Below are positions 1-12,314 of a DNA stretch of 64,000 bases, one piece after another. The stretch's first letter is position 1; each line of letters begins with the position of its first letter. The notes below the pieces were generated by a model, which saw nothing but the letters and a program-made list of their open reading frames with translations, was not told the DNA's origin and made no database searches. The DNA comes from Sparassis latifolia (taxonomy: Eukaryota; Basidiomycota; Agaricomycetes; Polyporales; Sparassidaceae): contig CM031560.1 in assembly GCA_018466975.1 (NCBI GenBank), positions 1,116,001 to 1,180,000 of the forward strand, read 5' to 3'. The position numbers and the translations under genes are program-made.

Positions 1-3000
1 TGCAGATCATCGCCTTCTCTGGCGAGGAAATCAGGTCTGGGCTGGTTCCTAATTCTCGGGAGAGAGAAGAAGTTAACGGGAGTGCCCGTCTTCGGAAAAT
101 CAACGGCTTGCGAGGCAAACTTGGCAAGCTGCAGGCACTCGTCACAGCCAGGATCTTTGAGATCCGAGAATCTCAGATGGGAGATAGCGATGTAACCAAT
201 AAGATCGGACTCGATCTGCATTATGCAGCCAATTCAGTGAGCAAGGTTAGTCAGTGCAGTAAAAGCTGCTCACGCACGTAGTCAAAAATGAAGTCTACCA
301 CGTCAGCAATTCCGCACTCGCGGGCAGTTGTTTTGATGGGCAGACTTTCATATGCTCCAGGAGGTTTTACCGTTGGAGGGATGAGCTTCGGCTGAGAAGT
401 ATGAGCTTATGGGTATATAAACCACGTTGAGGCAAAACAGGAACTCACGTCAAGGATGATATTGAAGTCATCCCCATCAAGATCCCCACCACCGAGACAT
501 GATGCGAGTGATCGCTGGCCCCTATACACAGCCGTCAAAATGATATCACTTTGGCGAGGGAAAAATGACTGACTCGCATGAAAACACAACAACATTTGTC
601 AGGTGTTCCAATTCCGGGCGAATGACTGCCTGGACAACTTGAAGGTCACCAGGGTGAATTTGGGGACTGCGCGTGATGGCAACCGATCCAGTTATCGGCG
701 TCAGTTGCCCGGTCTTCGGATCATGAACTGTCGCATAGATCTCTCCTTCCCTCAAGCAGCCCCACTCATCTGACACCCCAAGCAGGGTATATGATCCCGG
801 GACTTCGATGTGCGCTCGATATTTGAGCTCGCGGAGAATGTGTGTCTCTGCGCAATGCAAGGAGCCCTCAACAAGATCATTAGCCCAGCCAAGAGCTCCC
901 TCCTCTATGCCGTCCATCATCCTAAGGTGCAAAATGGATGACACATTACGAAAGAGGGTTGGTAAGTGGAATGTCTCGCCTAATCCATGCTGTTCGAAGA
1001 CCTTTGAGGCATTGATGAATGACGAGCGAACCGATTGAGCTCTGCGAATAGCATTGTCCTGCAGCTGAATTATACGATCACAATCTACCTGGAGGTACTC
1101 CATGAGAACGATGAGAGGTCGATTGAGGAACATGGCCTTCGGCTGTGATGACGTCGATTGAACATTAAATGTGAGGTCATCCGGGGCATCGAACTTGATC
1201 TGAGATGGCCGAAGGCGAAGGCACTTGCCAGGAATAGATGGGTCCTGTACGACAACGCCTTTGGCTCCGCCAAGACGAAACTGAAAGGCAGAAGGGACAC
1301 CCTGAAACTTGGCAGACCTCTTCTTGGCTATCTGCATAGACCTCCAGATGTCGCGAGCTAAGTCGACAGATATAGGACTACACCCGTCCGTCATAAGTTG
1401 ACCGGTCTCTGATATCTTATCAGGGAAATCTAGATCTATTTGGTCGGGGCGAAGAGTAACAGATGGATCCGTGGCTGAGAAAGCCTGAGCCCATCGTGCA
1501 CTTAGGCGTGCAGGCTGACGCAGGAGAAGAGTCGGTCGTCCCTGTTTACGGGAGAAGTCTCCCTGTCGACAGCTCTTGAATCCAGTCATGTTTCATTGGT
1601 TGTGAAATGGAGGGACTTACCAAGCTATTCCGAATAGTTTGGGCATTCTGCCGCTGCCCATTTCTGTCCTCGAAGGGGGTGACAAACCACACAGAATGCT
1701 CGCGCAACCCACTCATGGAGTATCCGAGCAGCTCGTATGGACGCCCAGTGATGCGTAACCCATTGAGCAGAAGTGGGTGATACCTTTTCCTGAGCAACCC
1801 AACGATAGAGAACTCGGTATTCCGACGCAATTTCGTCTGATTCTCGTCCTGAAATGAGACCCGCAGAAAACACTCGTGATGCCCAAAGCGGCGGAGTACA
1901 CTGTTGGACTGATCAGGAAGAGGCCCCTCCAGAATGTGCCTTGTCGGCGTAAATATAAGGTGATAGCAAAGGTATGCAGCGTCCACTGTACTCTCAACTA
2001 GTGGTAACGCCACAGCGGGACGAGGTCTTTGCTGCTCCTCGACAAAATGCTTGACGGCTTGACGGAGCAGCAAAGTCAAAGCTACCTGGTAGTTCTCCCA
2101 CGGCTCAGCTGCAGTGGATAAGGCAGGTCTCCGCCGCTTCCTGCCACTCGGGCCTCCATCTTCAACCAGAGATGCGAACAAATGGAATATCTGTGAAGCA
2201 TGATGGCCGTGGTCCCGCTGAAGGTTGGTGATCTCGCGCTTCATCGAGAGGACCTCGAGGGCACTCAGGATAGACCGTGTAATCGTTTTCTCTATCTCAA
2301 AGGCAAGCTCGAACTGTAGCTTGGAAAGGAATTTGTCCAAGTCCTTCAAGATCTCGGGAGAAAAGAGATTGTCGCGAATACGAATGCTAGGCTTCGGAGA
2401 ATAATCCAAGCTCAGACCACTGCGGCATGCATAGATAAAATCCTCCGCATCTGAGTCACAACTGAACTCCAGCATCAAACTGTGACACCCGGACGGCATA
2501 GGCTGATCTTTCCAGGGGCTCCATATGCGCTCCGGCCTGGGTTCAAGTAGTTCAGACAGTGCAGAACCGTCAGAGTCGGATTCTGTCAAGAACACGGGGG
2601 GGGAGTTGGTTTTGAGAAAGACCACAGAACAACTTTCTGCTCGGCTTCCGAGCAAGGCTTCGATCTTCGAAGGCGTATATAACACAGAGATCCATGAGTT
2701 TGCAAGTACCTCCTGCAACGCATAAATCATAGGGTCGTCATCCTCGTTAGCAAACCAGATTCGGATTTCTAGTCGCACTTGCCGGCAATTAATGCTGTGG
2801 CAGGAGATGGATGCTGCAGTGTCTTTAAGAAATGTTTCGGATGAGAACGAACCATCTGGGAGGAAACGACCAAATGTATAGCGAAGAAGTGGAAATCGCG
2901 CCGCGTCCCGAATTTGGCGCCTGGGCTCATCCTGCCGCAGTTGAAGCGGATCGCGCCGGGGGTTGGAATCCACCATCTGAATTCAAGCCCGCTTGATTTC

Positions 3001-3351
3001 CACTGTGCTTGCTTTGAAGTAAATAGGCTGATAGTTGACGACGATGCTAGGTGAGACGTACGTGCGTAGAAGGATACTGCTAGCTTCTTTTGCAGACTGA
3101 TCGCGATTGAGGGGTTCAAAAGTGGGTGGATAATGTGCAGCGACGACGATAGTAACGACTCGGAAACTGCTGTGAGTGTAGCTGGAGGGGGTGCGCACTG
3201 CCCACATGCTGAGGCATCCATCGTAATCTATTGAAGGTGCAATAAGGTTGAATCTCGGCTCGTAAACCAACGTGTGCATCAGGTTCTTGAACCTACTTAC
3301 AAACAATATCCCGCAGCCCAAGCCGGCACAACTTAGAACGACGCCCTGCAC
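1..3351 (-). CDS. RNA-dependent RNA polymerase (QDE-1/RdRP family), partial at left edge
   Basis: Cellular RdRPs make double-stranded RNA that feeds Dicer and Argonaute in quelling and siRNA pathways. The large exon near 1590-2976 ends in the family block LLLNGLRITGRPYELLGYS followed by SGLREHSVWF. The exon near 574-1560 carries TRSPQIHPGDLQVVQAV. A short exon near 459-521 carries the catalytic motif CLGGGDLDGDDF, with DLDGDDF at 464-484. Further exons (about 281-391 and 1-219) read IESDLIGYIAISHL and AVDFPKTGTPV, typical of the region after the active site. The DLDGD aspartates are intact, so the enzyme looks catalytically competent. Introns are short (for example 522-573 and 392-458). The C-terminus lies beyond the window. 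The 5' end is uncertain: an exon upstream of 2985 probably exists in the frame open to 3351, but I could not fix its start or splice site. Confidence 0.9.
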
Positions 3352-3710
3352 AAAGAGAACACCGTCACATGCGACGAAGTTGACCCAAGGACGGAGCCGT
3401 CCGAAAAGGTGTAGAACTTAAAAGACCTAGCGCAGCGTCCTGTCCGACACGCGTACAACCGTCGGCCGTCCGCCCCATCACGACTCCAGCGGATCGTTTC
3501 AGGTTCCTCAAGACGGCGTAAGTGGTTTCGAGTTCAGGAATCAGCATAGACCGATGCCACGCCGGCTGACGGGATCAGACCCTCTGGAAGGTGAGTCGGT
3601 GCGGCTCTTCAAAGCTTCACGCCGCCAATCGATCATCTCTTATCGTATCCTCCTCTACGGCCGCCATAGGTATCCTATAACAATCATGACAGCGTAGCAC
3701 TCAATCACAG

Positions 3711-4127
3711 GTCATCCAGCTTTGGAGTTATGTAGAAGGCGTTCCGCAACCGCCTATCGCAACCGAATACAATCGTCACCTTCGACCTGCAAGCATCGTA
3801 AACGAGTGCGGGCTCATTGATTGCAGCCGTCCCGTACTATATGTCGACCAAGAGGGAACTTCAAGCAAGTACTGCTCCCCCATCGCCGGTACGTAATCTT
3901 CGCATTCAATTTTACTCTTCATCCACAATGCGTTCAGCAGCCAGGCCGCACAGAATGGAGAAGCAGAAGAGTGTTTACTGTACACGTTAGCAAATACAGC
4001 ACGTCTACCTAGTCTCACGGCCAGCAACAGCTATGGGCTCGAGCCGAAAATGAAGGACGGTGGTAAATACATCAACTTCTGCTCAAAGAACTGCAAGGAA
4101 GATGCCATCTCACACGTTGAGTTTTAG
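3711..4127 (+). pseudogene. Possible small Cys-rich zinc-binding gene or remnant
   Basis: Two open segments on the plus strand look coding. The first (about 3711-3889) contains CGLIDCSRPVLYVDQEGTSS followed by KYCS, and ends at a GTACGT donor. The second, ending in TAG near 4127, contains KYINFCSKNCKEDA. Repeats of Cys, then RPVYxD, then a YCS or FCS pair occur in Cys-rich domains of uncharacterised basidiomycete proteins; this link is from memory and weak. No convincing start codon or upstream exon was found and the two halves need a 3890-4018 intron. It may be a short gene, a fragment or chance. Confidence 0.3.
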
Positions 4128-5400
4128 GTGTCGTACTCCTGCAAGTTCACAAGCCGAAGGACTCGTTCATCAGCCTCGATCATCCTACAATTGAGACAAA
4201 TACATAAAGCATTTAATGATGGTACGTCTTCTTGATATCTGTGTCACCACTTACACACAAGACTACCACAGTGGACACACAGTTCAAGAACGCGTAGAGG
4301 CATTCTACCAAAGCACCTACAGTCGTTAAGGTTGCGTCGCCTTCTCACAGAACGTTGAGTGCCTTGCGATTCTGCATTCAAACGCGTCACATACTAGTTC
4401 AGACCGGGCAAGATCGCCTTTGTCATACGTACCTAGTGCACCCCCTTTGTTTCCCAACAAGGGCAGCTCGTATGGGGTAGCGCATCGTCGACAAAATTAC
4501 ACTGCACTGCGAGCATGAGGCGCAATTCTATTCCGCTGCAGACGACTACAACAGCTACAACAGCAACGGCTACATGCTAACGGGCAAATCCCAAGAGCGA
4601 GACTGGACACAACATGAGGGAGGAGCGGGCGCAGAAGTAAAGATAGGAGACGAGAATCGGAACGGGACCAGAACGAGAACAATGACAATGTGATGGTGGC
4701 GTTGACGGTGTGGATGGATGCGGGGACGATGGACAGAGAAACACGACGCACGGCGGACGGCGGACTCGCGTATACCCGCTCTAGGGTGTGGCCCTGAGTA
4801 TGTACAGGCGGGGGACGGCGGCACCGACATGTGATATGCAGGAATAGATAGAATACAGTTAGATCTTTGCGCTTCACTTCGTCGAACACGGATGGACGTC
4901 GCTGCGCAGCCTCGCGTGTGCGCGCGAGACGGGCACGAGGAACGTCATCGACGAGCGGAGACCGGTAGCAGAACTGTCGCCCAGCGTTGGCTCATCAGTG
5001 CTTCGAGACGATGGCATGAGCAGTGGTGCACACCTTCAGCGGGGATGATACTCCAAGAAAGAGAATACAAGAGTACATTAATATCGATCTGCAGCGGCTC
5101 CCGTCCGCATTTCGTCTTCCTTTCACACTCCTCATCTAAGTAATATAACAATGGCCGCGACGGCGGGGACCAGGGGCGGCGGTTCTTCTTCCACGCCGGT
5201 CTTTCGGTCTGAGGGTCCTGGCGCGAGGGCGGGTGGTCGTGAATGGGAGTACAATAATGGGCAGCGATACATAGGTAAGAAAATTCCGAATGAAGTCTAT
5301 ATCGAGGGTAGAGGGATGAATGGTGAACAGCGACATAATGTGTTGAAGGCGTCAGTTGGGTAGAGAAGAGCCGAGATATGTAAAATGGCGAAGGCGTCCG
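4128..5400. other. Intergenic, no supported gene
   Basis: Open frames here (for example 4497-4889 on the minus strand) are biased in composition, lack recognisable domains and overlap in several frames. The segment next to 5400 should hold the 3' untranslated region of the SNF1 beta subunit gene. Confidence 0.5.
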
Positions 5401-7133
5401 TCACGTAGGCTTGTAGTAGATCGTCGTGATGTACTGATCGACAACAAAGGTGTCAGCACAAGAAATAAAATAGAAAAAAAACAGCGCCAACGCACCTTCT
5501 TCTTGTATCGCGTCGTGTTCGCGATGGCCAGCACGCCGTTCCGGATTGCGCTAGTGCTCAAGTGGTGAAGCACGACATGCGACGGCACGGGCAGCACGCT
5601 CGCGTCGTCCGCCACGCCCGACGTCGCCTCGAGGCGCGTGCCCGCGCCCTTCGCCTCGCCCGCCGGTGAGGACAGCGGTACAGGCATGCCCGCCGTGAGA
5701 TCCGTGCCCGACGCCGTCACCACGGGAAGAAGCACGAGCGATGCGGGGTGCTCCGCATCCTCCTGGACAGCGCTCGACGTCATCCCGAGGTTCGAAGGGC
5801 GAGCGCGGCTGTCTTTGTCGCGACGGCTCCGCTCACGCTCGCGGCCTCCGCGGCGCCCGCGATCACGCTCCGAGGCGCCGAGCGTGGGTGCTGTCACGGC
5901 CGCAGGGCGCACATTCAAAATCAGTTTGTCCAAGTGACGCGGAAGTACAGGCGCCGGCGGGATGTTGGGCGCTGGGACGCCACCGCCGCCAACGCTGGAG
6001 TGTGACGGCGCGGGCGAGTCCGCGGACGCGAGATACGTTTCTTCCTCGGCGGCGGCAGCGACGAGCTCGGGCGGGATTGTCGTCGTCCACTCTGCTTCAG
6101 CCTTGCCCCTGCCTTCGGTATGGCCCGGCACCCCGTTCGCCGCGGCGCTGCTCGCATCACTCCAGAAGCTGTTGAACTGGTTCGGGTGACTGTGGTGCGG
6201 GCTCGCGAGGGGTGAAGTTGTGCACGAGCCTGAGCCTGACGCGGGCACGACGTTTGGAGAAGATATGGCAGCAGGGAACGGCACCGCGACGTAGTTCGCC
6301 AGCGAGCCGTCCCGGTCGTCCGACGCGGTAGGGTACTCGTCCGCGGTCTTCCACTGGTCGTCCACGATGAACTTCAGGTGGTGCGTGCCGGGCAACAAAG
6401 GGACGTAGGTGAACCACTGGTTGAGTTGCGGGCTGAAAGAGGTCAGACAAAGAAGCAGGGCAGGATCGGATCTCACTCACTCAAAGTCCATCGGCTGCCG
6501 CCCCTGCCAGTTGTCGTCCCCAGCGCGAGCCAACACGACCGATTTGCCGCCCCCTCGCCAGATGATCTTGACCGCCACCGGCTCCAGCTTTGTCTCCTCC
6601 TCCGCCTTGACCAGCGCCAACGGGAGCGTGCTGTAGACGACTTCGGGTACGAAGACGGGCCTGATGGGCTCCTCGCGGGGCGGAGAAGCCTGGTCGCCGC
6701 CGGAGATGAACGAGCGCGTGGACGGATACGCGCTGCTGAGGTAAGACTTGTGTCTCGGTCGATGTCCGTTCGCCTGCGAGCCATCGTGCATGTGGATGTG
6801 GGCCGCCGACGGGAGATTGTTCTGCGGCCGGAACGTGGGCTGAGGCGGGTTCGCGGATGTAGGGATGGGGATCGGCGACGACGCGGGGGGGCGACGATAG
6901 GCCGGATGGGGAGAAACCGAGGACGGGGACGAGGAGGCGGGGGTGAGCGAGAGGGACGCCAGGTCGGGCAGCTCGAGAGACTTCTTTTTTGAGCGGAGGG
7001 AGCGGTGGACGCGATGCTGTTGCTGGATGTTGGGAGATGGCGGGGCGGGGCTGCCAAGACGGACGGGGAAGGGGGTGTTCTGGGGGTTGGCAGCGTTGGC
7101 GGCAGCGGCGGGGTTGGAAGAAGTGTTGCCCAT
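5401..7133 (-). CDS. SNF1/AMPK protein kinase beta subunit (Gal83/Sip2 type)
   Basis: This is the scaffold subunit of the SNF1 (AMPK) heterotrimer, which controls glucose derepression and energy stress. Exon 1 (7133-6481) begins MGNTSS, a classical N-myristoylation signal, then has a long Ser/Pro-rich region. The glycogen-binding CBM48 starts at VAVKIIWRGGG and continues after a 48-nt intron (6480-6433) with NQWFTYVPLLPGTHHLKFIV and DDQW. Exon 2 (6432-5496) ends in the ASC domain: PPELVAAAAEEETYL, PVLPRHLDKLILN, then VVLHHLSTSAIRNGVLAIA. A last 33-nt exon (5433-5401) encodes YITTIYYKPT and the stop, the normal C-terminus of this family. The ASC domain is interrupted by a low-complexity, Arg-rich insert of about 100 residues, common in basidiomycetes. 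The reading frame is intact. Confidence 0.93.
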
Positions 7134-8193
7134 GCTAGAGGAAGAGCACGGTTAAAGTACACGGACACGGTCGTCCACCAAATACAGAGCAAGGCAGATC
7201 CTCCTCGACGCTTGACTCCTCGAGCTCTGTTTGCACCTATTTGTCCCCGACGCGTGCTCGCCACTCCCTTCCTCAGGCTCTCCGTCATTGTCGACCTGTA
7301 TCAGACAAAAGCTCCCAACGCACGCGAACTCCATGTAGCGTGATTGTTCTGCAGGGCGCAAGTAAATCAGGGGTTATTACGGCATGGTGGGTGGACTAAG
7401 GGAGACTAATCCCTTTTCAGAGGATCGTCCGAGTTGCGTCAGTTGTCGAGTACCGTTGCCGAGCACAACCGCCGCGCCCAGCGTCGCCCATATGCATGCG
7501 GTCTGACGATGATTACAGTGAGAAGGCGGAGAACTCTCAATGACCGTGAGCAAAACGAGCGCCGATTCCGAACATTGGGAACGCAAGAAGTAAGGTCGCT
7601 GTTTTGTCGGGAGGCAGAACGGTGGGAGAAGGAAGGAGAAAGTTGGGTACGCTTCCTTGCCCAGTGTCCGCCCTTATATACTCGCCACCGACCACCGCCA
7701 CGAACGGCAGCGTCGGAATATCGCCCCATGACGTCGGGATTGCTTGATTGGGAAGCCGACATTTAGCCTCCCATCGATCGATCTGTGTATCTCTAGTTCA
7801 GCCACCTTACCACGCAGTCCATCGCATGCCTCGTAGGTTCGCTCCGTGCAGACGACGACGCTCGTGGTGGGAAATGAGCTGATTGCCAGCTAATTTTTTG
7901 GGGCGGTTACATCGCAAATGGGGGCTGGAAAGCCCAAGAGCATATTATTCGTGCTTTCACAACATCCGGTCGGTATCCAAGACGATTTTACGCATTCAAA
8001 TGGTATGATCACCTTGCATGTATTGTCATGTCACATACATCAGTAATATATAGCGTCACTAGGCTTTTGGCACAGAACATTTCGTGGGCACAGTTAGATT
8101 ACTACTGGCAATCTAGCATTCGCAGCGGTAAAAATGTAGACCATGTACTAATGAGCAGAGAAAGCCGCTATAACGCCCGACAAATTTCAGACC
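7134..8193. other. Intergenic region upstream of the SNF1 beta gene
   Basis: No gene is supported. A minus-strand TATATAAG sequence lies at about 7673-7680, roughly 540 bp upstream of the SNF1 beta start codon. It may belong to a distant transcription start or be incidental. The 8000-8193 end should contain the 3' untranslated region of the aldo/keto reductase gene. Confidence 0.4.
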
Positions 8194-9781
8194 TCACAGT
8201 ATGGCTGGCCGGATCGCTTGCTGGAGCGGCCACTTGTCAAAGTTCCCCGCTGAGGTGAACACGAAGCGGTTGGCTGTCCCGTCGCCCTACAATGCATAGA
8301 GTGAGCAAGCACGAGTGCAACGAGCAGAGCTGCGCTCACGCAAATAGTGCTCGGAAATCCTTCATCGAAGGGCAAGATGCTCTCGAGATACTTGATCTGC
8401 TCGGGCGTGAGGGCGATGCTGAGGGCCTCGATGTTGGCCTGGAGATGTTCGATCTTGCGCCCCCCGATGATCGGGAAGACGTACGGGGTCTTCTGCATCA
8501 CGTACGCAATTGCCACTATTTAAACCCCAATCAGTGGATGCCCTCTGCCAGCTGTGCCCTCATACCTGCGGTGATGTTCTTTGCGCCGACTTGTTTAGCG
8601 ACCTCCTCCAGGGCATCGCACATTTTCTTTTCGTCCGGCGTACGTACCCAGTCATTGGTCAACAGGAGGCGGCCTGAAATCACGCTTATTGGTACTAAAC
8701 CGCACGACCGTACAAAACAAGCTTACCATTCTCGCCAGTCTCTCTGCGCTTCTGCTCCTCTGCATCTGAGCGGATTCTTCCGGATGCAAGCACATTCCAC
8801 GGTGCAAGTGCTAGGCCTGAGTATCGGACGACGGTGAGTGGGACTGGAACACGGTGATTGCATCCAGAATGAACCTTCAGAGCGAGCCATAGGTATTATC
8901 TCGCGCTCAAAGTCGCGCTGGAGGACGCTCCACGCTCCCTGATAAATCACGAAAGGTGTCTTGCCCATCAGCCGTGCGTACGTGTTCGCTTTCGAGACGA
9001 TCCATGCCGGGGTGTCAGATATGCCCTACAACAGACTCTATCACTGCCTCGAGAGGATGTACACTGAGAGGAACGACTCACGAGGTAGAGAATTAGCCCG
9101 CGGGTAACCAGGTTGTGCAAGCCGTCCATTACCTCTTCAATGCTGGTGTTCCATTCCCACTAGAACAATATGCCACCTAAATCGACGTTACAAACACATG
9201 AGACCATAAAGTGCTCACCCAATGAACGTAGAGGATGTCGATGTAGGACGTACGCAGCTTCTTCAGCGACGCTTCGACGGAGAGGTTCATATTCTTGATG
9301 TTATTGCCAGTGTAATGAGACTTCTGCTTAAGGTCAGTGGCAGACCGCTTGTAGTTGGACGTGTACTACACATCGCACAGTATGTCAAGACAAAATCCAC
9401 ACGTGGTACTTTAGCCCTTACCTTGGTCGCGATGATCATCTGGTCACGGATGCCCCGTTGTTCCATCCAGTCACCGATGAACTTCTCCGACGTCTCGTCC
9501 TGATAATTATTCGCCGTGTCGATGAAATTCCCGCCGGCATCGTAGAATGCATCGAGAAGCTTGAAGCTTTGCGCCTTGTCCATGGACCCCATCCCTATGG
9601 TGTCCCACCGATCTCCGATGCTCATAGCGCCCAAACAAATGGGGGAAACATGAATGCCAGCGCGAGGCGCCAGTTGGCGGTGACGTCCAAGGTTGGTCGG
9701 AGGCGGCGGAGCAGGCACCAAAAAACTCTCTTTGGGCATATCGAAGGCTGAGGAGGACAAGATGACAATACTTTCAGACAT
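8194..9781 (-). CDS. Aldo/keto reductase, aryl-alcohol dehydrogenase (AAD) type
   Basis: NADPH-dependent AKRs of this subgroup reduce aryl aldehydes to alcohols in ligninolytic fungi. The N-terminal block [20 protein letters not shown] is diagnostic. The AKR catalytic tetrad is visible: Asp and Tyr in [11 protein letters not shown], Lys in MIIATK, and His in YIDILYVHW. Later exons give [19 protein letters not shown], then [40 protein letters not shown] and a final exon [20 protein letters not shown] before TGA at 8196-8194. About seven short introns interrupt it (first donor at 9421). The start is either 9781 (MSES), the first ATG after a CATAAAAG box near 9838-9846, or 9739 (MPKESF), which fits the usual family N-terminus better. 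No breaks seen. The exact substrate is inferred from family only. Confidence 0.9.
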
Positions 9782-11009
9782 TGCCTTGGTATGAAGGGAC
9801 GAAGTTGGGTTGTTTGTCACATTGGACGAATCGTCTGCTTTTATGCCTCGTCAAGCCAGGCGCGCACAGCCGAAATGAATGCGTCGCCCACAGAAAACGG
9901 CTACGTATGCGTTCGGCAGAGACTATGACGCTGTGCTGCAACTGCCGCTCGAGAATTTGATTCGAGACCGCGCGCCAAAGTTCACGGAATTATCTGCCCA
10001 CCAGTTTCGAGGACCATTTGGCCCAATTGGTGAGAATTCTCGTTGGACCTACGCACATATGAATAACTGGAAGTAAGTATTTATTCGACGATTGGATAAT
10101 GACATCGTACAGCTGCACTGCAAGGGGCAGGACAACAGATAATGACCTTGACCCAACAGGTTTCGTCATCGAATCAGAAGCCCGAGGGGATGATTGCATG
10201 CCCGAAGCCGCCTACAAGGCTCTGAGGCATAGTGAGATGTGCTCTGACTCACTGATGCAACGTACGCACATGTTGTTATTGCGGAGTGATAGCCAGCTCC
10301 TGGACAGCCACAGTGGGCTTTGGCCCGGAGACGCTTCTTTGAGAAAGTACGTTGGTCTTTAACGCTTCACAGCGCGCACCTCCTGCGAGAAAGTAAGACC
10401 ATCCAGGTGAAGCACGGCGAAGACTGGTGAGGAGTAGACAGATGAAGGTCAAAACAAGCAAGATTAAAATCCCGGACACTGACCTCCGGCTAACACTGAT
10501 GAACCCAGCTCTACCTCAAACCATCCCATAAAACATCAGAATACATAGGAATTTCTTCACTACCACATTCTATGTAGGTCTTCTGTATCAGGAAAGCATC
10601 GGCGCAAAGGTGCAGCCTGAGGAGGGTCGATATTTAAGAGCGAATAAATTGCAGTGAAAGTGAGAAACTTTGAAAGTCCGACGTGGTTTTGGACAGGCAA
10701 TGGCACGTCGCTCAGCTCGAGAAACTGAGACTGTATTTGTTCAGATCTACAGAAAACGGGATATATGTCGTCAAGCTCCGAGAGAGGTTTTGTGAGTAGT
10801 TATCATAGAGTCATCAACCTCACAAGTGTCCCCGATTCAGATCTTGCCTCCTGGCAGATGTCTGTAGATTAGATTAGATCAATTAATTAATTAATTGGGC
10901 GCCCGACAACTCACCATTCGCGATCTCTCCCACAGTCAGACACGACACCGTGAAGGCACTTACATTCTACCGCACCTACAGATTGTTTTCTACCACCTCG
11001 TTCTCCTCG
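9782..11009. other. Divergent intergenic region (AAD and NTA1 promoters)
   Basis: This gap separates two divergently transcribed genes. It contains a CATAAAAG box for the minus-strand gene near 9838-9846 and an (AATT)n tract at about 10880-10897. No coding sequence is supported; the frames at 9879-10076 and 10099-10362 lack codon character or domains. Confidence 0.45.
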
Positions 11010-12314
11010 ATGAGAGTCGCCATGGTTCAGTACTCGCCCAAGGTCAGTGAGATGATCAAGTCGTCGGTTACTTATGTTCAATGCAGATGTATCTCGACAT
11101 CTCTCCCGTCGATGGAAGATAGGGCGTGTGCAAGAAAACATAAACAAAGTGACAAAGCTCTGCGAGAAGTGTGTATCCGTCTGTCCGCTCTCAGCGCTGG
11201 AGATGAACGCTACTGCTGCGTAGGCTACAACCACGATCGATCGACCTCCTCTGCCTCCCCGAGATGGCATTCACAGGCGCGCTTCCCTCTATCTATGCCT
11301 GAATGCATCATTTTGACACAATATGCACACTTCCAGGATACCTCTTTCCGAACGCCGCGGCCATCGCGCCGTATCTGGAAGATCCACACTCGGGCCCGAC
11401 ATCCCGCTTCTGTGCCGAGCTTGCAGCCCGGCTGCACTGCTACGTCGTCGGGGGATTTCCAGAGCGCCTAGCGCCGCACGAAGTTGTAGAAGCCCCCGAT
11501 GCAAATGGCACCCCGGCAACACGCATAGGCGCGAACAGCGCGGTGTTATACGACCCGCGCGGCGCACGCGTCGGCGATGTGTACCGCAAGACGCACTTGT
11601 TCGAGACGGACACGACATGGGCAAAAGCGGGTGCGTATCCCTTCCCTCGCCGTCCCTCATCATGGTGTTATCTCAGCCGCGAATTGCATGCTTACATGGA
11701 GGGCATTCGTGGTTCGTAGGCACGGGCTTTGCGACGTTCACACTCCCATCCCCGCTCGGCACACTCGCGCTGGGCATCTGCATGGATCTCAACCCGCAAC
11801 CGCCCACGATGTGGACGCTTGCGGAGGGGCCGTACGAGCTCGCGGAGCACTGCCGTGCACGCAAGGCCAATGTACTCGTCCTGCTCAACTCGTGGCTCGA
11901 GTCAGGCTGGGAGGAGGACGATGGGGACGATCGCGATTCACACACGATCAACTATTGGGTGGCAAGGCTGCGACCGCTGTGGGCGCGGAATGATTTTGGG
12001 CTTGATACCTGTATAAGCGGTGCGGAAGCACCAGATGAAGAGGGCAAGGAGACACTCGTGGTAATATGTAACAGGTGTGGGGAGGAAGATGGTGCGCATC
12101 TTCATCTCAGTTAACATTTGTAGTGTACTAGGTGAAACCTGAACGAACTCTCGCAGGAAAGAAGTTTGCTGGCTCATCGACGCTGTTTAGCATGCGGCGT
12201 GACTCTGGGCGGGCGCGGCTGCTGCATGCGATGGGGCGGCGGGCGGAGGGGGTCGAAGTGTGGACGATACCGTCGACGTCTGGGTCGGACGCCCGGGCCT
12301 CAGTTGCGTCGTGA
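11010..12314 (+). CDS. NTA1: Carbon-nitrogen hydrolase, NTA1-like protein N-terminal amidase
   Basis: The nitrilase-superfamily catalytic triad is present: Glu in DLLCLPEMAFTGY, Lys in VYRKTHLF, and Cys in LGICMDLN. The CMDLNP form and the blocks MRVAMVQYSPK and VVICNRCGEEDGKKFAGSST match NTA1. That enzyme deamidates N-terminal Asn/Gln in the Arg/N-degron pathway, in the cytosol and mitochondria. Exons by eye are 11010-11042, 11119-11168, 11224-11276, 11337-11630, 11720-12091 and 12157-12314. The third intron (11277-11336) starts with GC rather than GT and is the only way I found to join MAFTG to YLFPN. The frame is otherwise intact. Assignment as NTA1 rather than another nitrilase branch rests on these motifs. 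Confidence 0.85.

Noticed and set aside
4497..4889. Minus-strand open frame of 130 codons with Cys- and Ser-rich runs
   Set aside because: Overlapping open frames in the same DNA, odd composition, no domain and no splice or start context.
5638..6990. Several long plus-strand open frames opposite the SNF1 beta subunit
   Set aside because: GC-rich codon shadow of a real, conserved minus-strand gene.
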